Origin: Streptosporangiales bacterium
GTDB lineage: Bacteria > Actinomycetota > Actinomycetes > Streptosporangiales > WHST01
Length of the DNA stretch: 64,000 nt
Direction: 5' to 3'
NCBI GenBank assembly: GCA_009379825.1
Contig: WHTA01000003.1
Coordinates: 98,317 to 162,316, forward strand
The position numbers were made by a program, and so were the translations under genes. The notes beneath the pieces were generated by a model. The model searched no databases. It saw only the letters and a list, made by a program, of their open reading frames with translations, and was not told the origin of the DNA. Within the stretch, counting starts at the first letter, position 1. Each line of letters opens with the position of its first letter. Below are positions 17,676 through 25,444 of the stretch, one piece after another.

Positions 17676-18652
17676 GCGGGGAGGTGCTCGCGGTCGACGA
17701 TCTCGGCGTGACCGCAGGGAGCCGCCGCCTGGTCGAGGACGTCGGCTTCACCATCCACGCCGGCGAGCGGGTCGGCCTGATCGGCGAGTCCGGGTCCGGC
17801 AAGTCGTTGACCGCACTCAGCCTGATGGGACTGCTCCCCGAGGAGCTGGCCGCGGCGGGTTCCGCTCGCCTCGGTGACCACGACCTCCTGTCCGGCGACG
17901 AGGTCGCGCTTTCGCGGGTCCGCGGCAAGGACGTTGCCATGGTGTTCCAGGAGCCCATGACAGCGCTGAACCCGACCATGCGAGTGGGCCGCCAGGTCGC
18001 GGAGGCGCTGCTGATCCACCGCACCCACACCGACCGTCGGTCGGCCAGCGCAGCGGCCGTGGAGTTGCTGGCGCAGGTCGGGCTGCCCGACCCGGCCGTT
18101 GCGGCACATGCCTATCCGCACCAGTTCTCCGGCGGTCAGCAGCAGCGCGTCATGCTCGCCATCGCGCTGGCCAATGACCCGGCGCTGCTGATCTGCGACG
18201 AACCCACCACCGCTCTCGACGTGACCGTGCAGGCCATGGTCCTCGACCTCATCGTGCACGGTGTCGAGCAGCGCAACTCCGCCCTGCTCTTCATCACCCA
18301 CGATCTCGCCGTCGTCGCGACGGTGTGCGAGCGCGTGCTGGTGATGTACGGCGGCCGGATCGTCGAGTCCGGACCGGTCCATGAGGTCTTCACCCGGCCA
18401 CGCCACTGGTACACGCGGGGGTTGATCGCGACCTCCGACCTCGCGGTCGTCGACGAACGCGGCCGGCTCGCCACGATCCGCGGTTCTGTACCCCCGGCCG
18501 GGCAGTTCCCCGACGGGTGTGTGTTCCGCAGCCGGTGCGACCACGCCACACAGGCGTGTGCCGACCGGCCGCCGTGGACGGAGCTCGGCGACCAATCCGG
18601 TTACGCGTGCTTCCACCCGGACCCGCCCACGGGGCAGGAGGTCTCCTCGTGA
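17672..18652 (+). CDS. ABC transporter ATP-binding protein (DppD/OppD type)
   Basis: A 326-residue ATPase. Walker A GESGSGKSL near residue 38, signature FSGGQQQRV near 153, Walker B LLICDEPTTALD and an H-loop histidine in ITHDLAVV. The C-terminal oligo_HPY extension holds the cysteine cluster of the OppD/DppD family (CVFRSRC then a CADRPPW segment and a last Cys), commonly an iron-sulfur or structural metal site. GTGA overlap couples it to the second ATPase. Confidence 0.92.
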   Translation: MSGEVLAVDDLGVTAGSRRLVEDVGFTIHAGERVGLIGESGSGKSLTALSLMGLLPEELAAAGSARLGDHDLLSGDEVALSRVRGKDVAMVFQEPMTALNPTMRVGRQVAEALLIHRTHTDRRSASAAAVELLAQVGLPDPAVAAHAYPHQFSGGQQQRVMLAIALANDPALLICDEPTTALDVTVQAMVLDLIVHGVEQRNSALLFITHDLAVVATVCERVLVMYGGRIVESGPVHEVFTRPRHWYTRGLIATSDLAVVDERGRLATIRGSVPPAGQFPDGCVFRSRCDHATQACADRPPWTELGDQSGYACFHPDPPTGQEVSS

Positions 18653-19551
18653 CCGAGCCGGTTGCCGTACCCGACCTGCCGGCGGAGCCGGACCCCGAGG
18701 CCGTGATCAGCGTGCGGGACGTGACCCGCGACTACCGAAGGTCGCGCTCGTCGCTGACACACGCCGCCCCCGTGGTGCACGCGCTGCGCGGCGTCAGCTT
18801 CGACGTGGCCCGCGGAGAGCGGTTCGGGGTCGTCGGCGAGTCTGGCTGCGGCAAGTCGACCCTGCTGCGGATCATCGCCGGGCTGGACCGTGCGACCAGT
18901 GGCACGGTGCAGGTCCAGGGCACAGACATCACCCGGCTGCCCGAGCGTCGGCTGGGGTTCCTGCGGGAGCTGCTGCAGCTGGTCTTCCAGGACCCGATGG
19001 GCTCGCTCGACCCGCGGATGAAGGTCGGCGACATCGTCGCCGAGCCGCTCGTCGCCCAGGGCCGGCACAGCTCACGTGAGACGGTCGCCGAACTGCTCGC
19101 GTCGGTGGGGATTCCCGGCGACGCAGTCGAGCGTTATCCCCACCAGTTCTCCGGCGGCCAGCGGCAACGCATCTCGATCGCCCGTGCGCTCGCGCCGAAG
19201 CCGCAGGTCATCGTCGCCGACGAACCGGTCAGCGCGCTGGACGTCTCGGTGCGCGCCCAGGTACTCAACCTCATCGCCGACCTGGTCGACGAGCTCTCGC
19301 TCACCCTGGTCTTCGTCTCGCACGACCTCTCGGTCGTCCGACACGTGTGCGACCGCGTCGCGGTGATGAGCCAGGGCCGCATCGTCGAGATCGGCTCCGT
19401 CGACCAGGTGTACGACGACCCGCAGCACCCCTACACCAAGCGGCTGCTCGCCGCCATTCCCACGCTCGAGAAGGCGCTCGCGGGGGCGGCCCCAGCCGAC
19501 CTCCTCGACGGGTCGAGCACCGGATCCACGAACGGGAAGGACGAGGCGTGA
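18649..19551 (+). CDS. ABC transporter ATP-binding protein (DppF/OppF type)
   Basis: A 300-residue second ATPase. Walker A GESGCGKST near residue 66, QDPMGSLDPRM in the Q-loop region, signature FSGGQRQRI, Walker B VIVADEPVSALD and H-loop VSHDLSVV. It lacks most of the cysteine extension of its partner, as is normal for the F subunit. GTG start overlaps the stop of the previous gene, and its own stop overlaps the aldehyde dehydrogenase start (GTGA), which ties import to catabolism. Confidence 0.92.
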   Translation: MTEPVAVPDLPAEPDPEAVISVRDVTRDYRRSRSSLTHAAPVVHALRGVSFDVARGERFGVVGESGCGKSTLLRIIAGLDRATSGTVQVQGTDITRLPERRLGFLRELLQLVFQDPMGSLDPRMKVGDIVAEPLVAQGRHSSRETVAELLASVGIPGDAVERYPHQFSGGQRQRISIARALAPKPQVIVADEPVSALDVSVRAQVLNLIADLVDELSLTLVFVSHDLSVVRHVCDRVAVMSQGRIVEIGSVDQVYDDPQHPYTKRLLAAIPTLEKALAGAAPADLLDGSSTGSTNGKDEA

Positions 19552-21020
19552 GCCTGCTCCATGACGTCAAGGGTGCGTACCCCGACGGTCTGCCGATCGG
19601 TGACGTCTGGGAGCCCGCCGAAGGCACCCAGGAGGTCGTCTTCCCTTACGACGGCTCGGTGATCGACCAGGCCCCCGTGGGCGACGCCGCCGCGGCGCGG
19701 CGCGCGCTCGACGAGGCGGTCGCGGTGCGCAAGCTGGTCGGCCGGTTGCCCTCCCACGTCCGGCGCAACGCCCTGCTGGCCGCGCACGACGCGATCGCAG
19801 CGGAACGCGACGGCTTCGCGCAGCTCCTCGTACTGGAGACCGGCAAGCCGCTCGTCGACTGTCACGTCGAGGTCGACCGCGCCCTGCTGACGCTGCACAC
19901 CGCCGCGGAGGAGGTCGCGCGGCTGTACGGCGAGACCGTACCGCTCGACCTGCTGCCGAACGGCGAAGGCCTGATGGGCTTCTGGGTACGCAAGCCGATC
20001 GGCGTGGTCGTAGGCATCGCGGGGTTCAACTACCCGCTCCTCCTGGCGGCGCACAAGATCGCCCCCCCGCTCGCGGCCGGTTGTCCGGTCGTCGCCAAGC
20101 CCGCGCCGCAGACACCGCTTGCGACACTGTGGCTGGTCCACGTCGTGCGTGAAGCGCTGGCCGAGGCCGGCGGGCCGCGTGCGGCCGTCCAGCTGGTCAC
20201 CGGTGGCGTCGAGGTGGGCGTGACCCTCACCACCGACCGCCGGGTCGGCGCGGTCTCGTTCACCGGCTCCGCGTCCGTCGGACACCAGATCGCACGCGAC
20301 GCTGCGCCCACGAAGGTGCTCCTCGAACTTGGCTCCAACGCCGCGCTCGTGGTCGCAGCGGACGCCGACCTCGACGCCGCGGTGGACGCCATCGCACGCG
20401 GTGGCTACTACGCCTCGGGGCAGGCATGCATCAGCGTGCAGCGCGTGGTGGTCGTCGACGCGAGACGCGACGAGCTGCTCGCCAAGCTCAGCGAGCGGAT
20501 GGCGGAGATCGTCGTCGGGGACCCGCGCGACCCCGCGACCCGCGTGTCTGCCCTCATCGACAAGCGCTCCACCGACCGGGTGCAGGCGTGGGTCGACGAC
20601 GCGCTGGCGAACGGCGCCCACCTGGTCGCCGGCGGACAGGTCAGGGACGGCGTCGTCGAGCCGACCGTCCTCCTCGACGTCCCGCCGGGCGAGCCGGCGT
20701 GGGACGAGGAGATCTTCGGGCCGGTAGTCGCGGTGCGCTCCGTCCCCGACGTCGAGGCGGCGTTCGACGTCGTGAACGACTCCCGCTACGGCCTGCATGC
20801 CAGCGTCTTCACGGCCTCCCTCGACACGGCGTTCGCTGCAGTCGACCGGCTCGAGGTGGGCGGCGTCGTCGTCAACGAGGTGCCCGGCTTCCGCAGCGAC
20901 GTGATGCCGTACGGAGGAGTCAAGGACTCCGGTGCCGGCCGCGAGGGTCCGCGCTTCGCGATCGAAGAGCTCACCGTGACTCGGATGGCGGTCATCCGCC
21001 CGACCCAGAGGGGGGCATGA
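19548..21020 (+). CDS. Aldehyde dehydrogenase (NAD(P)+ dependent)
   Basis: A 490-residue ALDH-superfamily enzyme. Visible: the first conserved block GFNYPLLLAAHKIAPPLAAG near residue 165, the cofactor loop FTGSASVGHQI near 240, the general-base block LLELGSNAALVV near 260 and the catalytic cysteine in GQACISVQR near 293. It is translationally coupled to the importer ATPase and followed at once by an SDR, so the pair probably oxidises an alcohol to an aldehyde and then to an acid, starting from what the amidase releases. Substrate unknown; the NAD versus NADP choice cannot be read from sequence with confidence. Confidence 0.9.
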   Translation: MSLLHDVKGAYPDGLPIGDVWEPAEGTQEVVFPYDGSVIDQAPVGDAAAARRALDEAVAVRKLVGRLPSHVRRNALLAAHDAIAAERDGFAQLLVLETGKPLVDCHVEVDRALLTLHTAAEEVARLYGETVPLDLLPNGEGLMGFWVRKPIGVVVGIAGFNYPLLLAAHKIAPPLAAGCPVVAKPAPQTPLATLWLVHVVREALAEAGGPRAAVQLVTGGVEVGVTLTTDRRVGAVSFTGSASVGHQIARDAAPTKVLLELGSNAALVVAADADLDAAVDAIARGGYYASGQACISVQRVVVVDARRDELLAKLSERMAEIVVGDPRDPATRVSALIDKRSTDRVQAWVDDALANGAHLVAGGQVRDGVVEPTVLLDVPPGEPAWDEEIFGPVVAVRSVPDVEAAFDVVNDSRYGLHASVFTASLDTAFAAVDRLEVGGVVVNEVPGFRSDVMPYGGVKDSGAGREGPRFAIEELTVTRMAVIRPTQRGA

Positions 21021-21024
21021 GCAG

Positions 21025-21822
21025 ATGACCGAACGACCTTCCGCAGCCGCACTCGAGAACTACTCCAGGCTCTTCCGCGTCGACGGCCGTAAGGCGGTCG
21101 TCGTCGGTGCGGGCAGCGGGATCGGCAGGGAGAGCGCGCTCGCGCTCGCCGCGCACGGCGCCCAGGTGGTCTGCGCCGACCGTGACCTCGCTGCGGCGGA
21201 GGAGACGGCGTCCGCAGGCGACGCCCTTACCGCGTATCGGCTCGATGTCCTCGACGGCGACGCCGTCGTGCGGGCCGCCGACGACCTCGGCGCCGTCGAC
21301 GTGCTCGTCTTCACCGCGGCGGTGAACGTAAGGAAGCAGCTGCTCGAGTACTCCGGCGACGAGTTCGACAAGGTCGTGGCGCTGAACCTCCGCGCCTCCT
21401 TCGATCTCGTGCGGGCGTTCGGCGCCGGCATGGCCGAGCGCGGTCGCGGCAGCATCATCGGGTTCAGCTCGATTCGTTCGGTAGCGGTCGAACCCGGGCA
21501 GGGGGTGTACGCCGCCACCAAGGCCGGCCTCGTGCAGCTGTTGCGCACCGCGGCCGCCGAGCTCGGTCCCTCCGGCGTACGCCTCAACGCGGTCGCGCCC
21601 GGTGTCGTCGAGACGCCGCTGACCGGCCAGATCCGGGCGGTCCCCGAGTGGGCGGAGGCCTACGCGACCAAGAGCGCGCTCGGCCGTTGGTCGCGCCCGG
21701 AAGAGCTTGCGGGCGCTGTGGTCTATCTGGCCTCCGATGCCTCGTCGTTCGTCACCGGCACGCAGCTCTTCGTCGACGGCGGTTGGACGGCCATCGACGG
21801 CCGGTACACCCCGCCAGGCTGA
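21025..21822 (+). CDS. Short-chain dehydrogenase/reductase (SDR)
   Basis: A 265-residue classical SDR. The cofactor motif is GAGSGIG near residue 29, an N-A-x-G-like position reads TAAVN near 94, the catalytic serine is in IIGFSSIRS and the Y-x3-K in VYAATKAG near 160. The C-terminus carries the usual FVTGTQLFVDGGW. It lies four bases after the aldehyde dehydrogenase stop, as last gene of the importer operon. It should interconvert an alcohol and a carbonyl in the same pathway. Confidence 0.9.
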   Translation: MTERPSAAALENYSRLFRVDGRKAVVVGAGSGIGRESALALAAHGAQVVCADRDLAAAEETASAGDALTAYRLDVLDGDAVVRAADDLGAVDVLVFTAAVNVRKQLLEYSGDEFDKVVALNLRASFDLVRAFGAGMAERGRGSIIGFSSIRSVAVEPGQGVYAATKAGLVQLLRTAAAELGPSGVRLNAVAPGVVETPLTGQIRAVPEWAEAYATKSALGRWSRPEELAGAVVYLASDASSFVTGTQLFVDGGWTAIDGRYTPPG

Positions 21823-21879
21823 GCACGACGCAGATCACGGCCGGCACCGTTTCCTCTTGCCACGCCCGGCCACCCGCCG

Positions 21880-22719
21880 TCAGCGCAACAGCAGGCCGGC
21901 AAGCTCGCGGGCCGCGGGTAGGCCGCCCGGTTGTTCGCCGTCGGTCAGGGGGCTCAGGACGACCTGGTCGGCGCCGGCGGCCAGGTGCGCCCGGACCCGT
22001 GCGGCGACCGCGTGTGGGTCGCCCCAGGCGGTGAGGTCGTCGACGATGCGGTCGCTGAGGTCGCCGATGGCCGCGTCGGTGTAGCCCATCCGGCGCGCGT
22101 TGTCGGCGTAGCCCGCGACGCCGAGCAGGAACCCCATGGTCTCGCGCGCCGTACGCCGCGCGCGGGACGCGTCGTCGTCGAGTACGAGCATCTGGTTGAC
22201 GACCAGCGTCGCGTCCGGACCTAGCGTCTCCCGCGCGTACGCGGTGTACTCCGGCGTGACTAGCAGCGTCACCGCGCCGGCGAACCGGTCCCTGGCCAAC
22301 GCGAGCTTGCGTGGGCCGAGCGCGGCCAGGATCCGCCGCTCCGCCGGCACCGGCGGGTCCGCGACGTCGAGCCGGTCGAGCACCTCGTTCATCGCCCGCA
22401 ACGGCTTCGCCGAGCGCTGCGGGCCGCCGAGCCCCACCACGAACCTGCCCGGGCGGCTGGCCTCCAGGTCCGCGTACAGCCGCGCCACGGTGGCCGCGTC
22501 GTGTACGTCGAGCGGGATGATGCCCGGGATCACGGGCACCGACTCGGTCGCGTGCACGAGCTCGGTGATCGGGGTCAGGTCGGCCAGCTGGCCACCGGAC
22601 ACCCACAACCCCTCGTAGCCGAGCTTCTCCATCTCGGCGGCGGCGTCCAGGTAGCCGCTGTCCCCCGTCACGTCCACCGCGATGCCGATCGGCCCCAGCT
22701 CTACTGCGCTCACGTCCAC
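21880..22719 (-). CDS. LLM-class F420-dependent oxidoreductase
   Basis: A 279-residue TIM-barrel flavin/F420 enzyme of the luciferase-like group. Features are an early EKLGYEGLWVSGG segment, VIPGIIPLDVHDA, and FVVGLGGPQRSAKPLRAM near residue 95, matching the probable F420-dependent oxidoreductase subfamily. The cofactor is inferred from the subfamily and from the actinobacterial setting. It is convergent with the SDR and lies 35 bases downstream of the response-regulator gene. Confidence 0.82.
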   Translation of the reverse strand: MDVSAVELGPIGIAVDVTGDSGYLDAAAEMEKLGYEGLWVSGGQLADLTPITELVHATESVPVIPGIIPLDVHDAATVARLYADLEASRPGRFVVGLGGPQRSAKPLRAMNEVLDRLDVADPPVPAERRILAALGPRKLALARDRFAGAVTLLVTPEYTAYARETLGPDATLVVNQMLVLDDDASRARRTARETMGFLLGVAGYADNARRMGYTDAAIGDLSDRIVDDLTAWGDPHAVAARVRAHLAAGADQVVLSPLTDGEQPGGLPAARELAGLLLR

Positions 22720-22754
22720 CCTCTTCTCTGTCGGTTGCCACCGACGCTAGGACG

Positions 22755-23423
22755 TCAACCTAAGTTGAGGTCAACCGACGAGGCGGAGCCGTTCTCGTAC
22801 GCGAAGATCACGGCCTGCACCCGGTCGCGCAGCTCGAGCTTCATGAGGATCCGCTTCACGTGTGTCCGCACGGTGGACTCCTCGACGGCCAGCGCCGCCG
22901 CGATCTCCCGGTTCGACAGGCCACGCGCGACGTGGACGAGCACCTCCCGCTCCCGCGGGGTCAACCCGTCGAGCTTGCGCCGGCCGGCGAGCTCGGGTGT
23001 CGGCTGCTGGGCCATCCGGTCGATCACGCGGCGGGTGACCGACGGCGACAGCAGGGCGTCGCCGGCGGCGACCGTACGGACGGCCGCCACCAGCTCCTCC
23101 GGCCTGGTGCGCTTGAGCAAGAAGCCCGCGGCACCGGCCCGCAGGGCACCGAAGATGTAGTCGTCCTGCTCGAAGGTGGTGAGGATCAGCACCTTCGTCT
23201 CCGGGGCTGCCCGCGACAGCTCGCGAGTCGCCTGGATGCCGTCCAGCTCGGGCATCCGTACGTCCATCAGCACGACGTCGGGCGCCAGCCGGCGGACCTG
23301 CTCGACGGCTTCCCGCCCGGTGGCCGCCTGGCCGACGATCTCGGTCTCCGGGTCGGCGGTGAGCAGCTCGACCAGCCCGGCGCGCATCAGGTCGTCGTCG
23401 TCCGCGATCAGCACCCGCGTCAT
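22755..23423 (-). CDS. NarL/LuxR-type response regulator
   Basis: A 222-residue two-component regulator. The receiver has DDDDLMRAG at the N-terminus, the phospho-acceptor Asp in DVVLMDVRMPELDG near residue 54 and the conserved K in FLLKRTRPEEL. The C-terminal HTH LuxR domain carries LTPREREVLVHVARGLSNREIA. It overlaps the kinase stop (ATGA). Likely target is the divergent ABC transporter at 24740. Confidence 0.93.
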   Translation of the reverse strand: MTRVLIADDDDLMRAGLVELLTADPETEIVGQAATGREAVEQVRRLAPDVVLMDVRMPELDGIQATRELSRAAPETKVLILTTFEQDDYIFGALRAGAAGFLLKRTRPEELVAAVRTVAAGDALLSPSVTRRVIDRMAQQPTPELAGRRKLDGLTPREREVLVHVARGLSNREIAAALAVEESTVRTHVKRILMKLELRDRVQAVIFAYENGSASSVDLNLG

Positions 23424-24577
23424 GCCGGCTGACCTCCGTACGGGATCCGGGCGCGCACGACGAAGGCGCCGTCCGCGCGCTCCGCGTCCAGGCTGCCGCC
23501 GAGCATGCTGGCGCGTTCCCGCATCCCGATCAGCCCGTGCCCGCCGCCGGGGCGCGACGCCGTCGCCGCGCGAACCGGGTTGGTCACGGTGACGTCCAGC
23601 GCCTCGGCGCGGTAGGTCAGGACGATCCGCGCACTGCCGGTGCCGTGGCGAGCGGCGTTGCTCAACGCCTCCTGGACGATCCGGTACGCGCCCTGGTCGA
23701 CGACGCCGGCCAGCGGCCGCGGCGTGCCCGTGCTGTGCAGCGTGACGGTGAGCCCAGCCGTCGCATGGTGCGAGACCAGCGTGTCGAGGGACGCGATGCC
23801 CGGCGGTGCACGGAGCGCGCCGTCCACGGAGCCACCCTCGCGCAGCGTGCCGACGATCTGGTCGAGCTCGTCGACCGTCTGCCTGGCCAGCTCCTCGATC
23901 GCGGCCAGCGCCGGCAGCGACCGCTCAGGCTCCTCCGCGTGCCGCAACCTGGCTGCGCCCGCACGTACGGCGATCACGCTGATCGCGTGGCCCGCAGAGT
24001 CGTGCAGATCGCGGGCGATCCGCGCACGCTCCTCAACGACGGCCCGCTCCTGCAGCTCGGCCAGCTGCTCGCGGCGCAGCCGGGTCCATTCGCCCGCGAA
24101 CCACGAACCCACCGCGGCGAGACCGGTGTGGAGCAGCTCGATGCCGGGGAAGGCGGCCTGAGCCATCGCGGCCGCGCCGAGGTACGCGAGCAGCATCGCT
24201 ACGACGACCACCGTGGTACGAAGCGTCCACGGCGCCTCCCGGTCGCGGCTCGCGGCGAGCAGGAACAGCGCCACAACCACGCCGAGGGGCAGATCCAGCG
24301 AGTAGCCGAGACCGGCGAGCAGCGCGCTCGCCGCCGAGGTCGCGACGTACACCGCGAGCGGGGAACGACGCCAGCCGACGAGCGGCGCCGTCGAGCACAC
24401 CACGAGGACGACACCGACCAGATCGACGTGCCCGGCGCCGGACCGCGCGGGGAAGATGCCGCCGTGCGAGAGCTGCGCCAGTGACCCGACCAGCGCGACC
24501 AGCGCGACCGCGACGTCGAGCAGCGCCCGCGAGCTCGGCCGCGTCGCGAACAGCTGGTGAGCGCCGGACGTGGACAT
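23420..24577 (-). CDS. Membrane sensor histidine kinase (HisKA_3/DesK-type)
   Basis: A 385-residue kinase: about five membrane helices in residues 20-150, then a HisKA_3 dimerisation domain with the phospho-accepting His in ARIARDLHDSAGHAIS near 192, and an HATPase domain with N-box EALSNAARHG and a GGGHGLIGMRERA G-box. The GTG at 24583 is possible; ATG 24577 is chosen. There is no extracellular sensor domain of any size, as in kinases that sense membrane stress or transporter activity. It is divergent from an ABC/FtsX pair, the familiar arrangement of peptide-antibiotic-sensing modules. Confidence 0.92.
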   Translation of the reverse strand: MSTSGAHQLFATRPSSRALLDVAVALVALVGSLAQLSHGGIFPARSGAGHVDLVGVVLVVCSTAPLVGWRRSPLAVYVATSAASALLAGLGYSLDLPLGVVVALFLLAASRDREAPWTLRTTVVVVAMLLAYLGAAAMAQAAFPGIELLHTGLAAVGSWFAGEWTRLRREQLAELQERAVVEERARIARDLHDSAGHAISVIAVRAGAARLRHAEEPERSLPALAAIEELARQTVDELDQIVGTLREGGSVDGALRAPPGIASLDTLVSHHATAGLTVTLHSTGTPRPLAGVVDQGAYRIVQEALSNAARHGTGSARIVLTYRAEALDVTVTNPVRAATASRPGGGHGLIGMRERASMLGGSLDAERADGAFVVRARIPYGGQPA

Positions 24578-24739
24578 GACCACAGTGAGAGTAGCGCGGT
24601 TACCGGCCTGCGGCGTCCTCCCAGCGGATTACCCGTGTCCACGAATTGGGTACGCGCAGGTTCCCCACGCAGGGCGTTTCGCCGGCGTCCCCGGCTACCT
24701 AGCGTTGACGGCACCGCATCCCGATTGGAGGCCCGGCCG

Positions 24740-25444
24740 GTGGGAAACATCGTGCAGGTCGACGACGTCGTCAAGACGTACCCGCTCGGCGTCGGCGAGG
24801 TGGTTGCCGTCGACCACGTCACGTTCGAGATCGCCGTCGGCGAGTTCGTCGCGATCGTCGGGCGTTCTGGCAGCGGCAAGACGACGCTGCTGAACCTGCT
24901 CGCCGGCATCGACCGGCCCTCCTCGGGCACGGTGCACGCCGCGGGCGCCGACCTCGGCTCGCTGTCGGAGTCCGGGCTGGCCGGCTGGCGCGGACGCAAC
25001 GTCGGCCTGGTGTTCCAGTTCTTCCAACTGCTGCCCACGCTGACCGTTGCGGAGAACGTCCTGCTGCCGATGGACTTCGCGAACACCATCCCCGCCGGCG
25101 AACGACGGGACCGCGCGCAGCAACTGCTCGAACGGGTGGACATCGGCGACCAGGCGGACAAGCTGCCCGCCACCCTGTCCGGCGGTCAGCAACAACGCGC
25201 GGCCATCGCGCGTGCGCTGGCCAACGACCCACCACTGTTGCTGGCCGACGAACCGACAGGCAACCTCGACTCGCACACGGCCGACGCGGTTCTCGGCCTG
25301 TTCGCCGACCTCAACACCGACGGACGGACCATCATCGTGGTCACGCACGAGCGCGACATCCGTTCGATCGTCGACCGCGAGATCGCCCTGCGGGACGGCC
25401 GCATCGTGACCGGCGAGGGTGAGCGGACGGAGGCGCTCGCGTGA
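24740..25444 (+). CDS. ABC transporter ATPase (MacB/LolD/FtsE-like)
   Basis: A 234-residue ATPase. Walker A GRSGSGKTT near residue 42, VFQFFQLLPTLTVAENVLLP typical of the MacB/LolD clade, signature LSGGQQQRA near 143, Walker B LLLADEPTGNLD and H-loop THERD. GTG 24740 has TTGGAG nine bases upstream; the open frame to 24557 lies over the promoter region. It overlaps the permease start (GTGA). With the facing two-component system, it probably exports or detaches a membrane-active compound. Confidence 0.92.
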   Translation: MGNIVQVDDVVKTYPLGVGEVVAVDHVTFEIAVGEFVAIVGRSGSGKTTLLNLLAGIDRPSSGTVHAAGADLGSLSESGLAGWRGRNVGLVFQFFQLLPTLTVAENVLLPMDFANTIPAGERRDRAQQLLERVDIGDQADKLPATLSGGQQQRAAIARALANDPPLLLADEPTGNLDSHTADAVLGLFADLNTDGRTIIVVTHERDIRSIVDREIALRDGRIVTGEGERTEALA

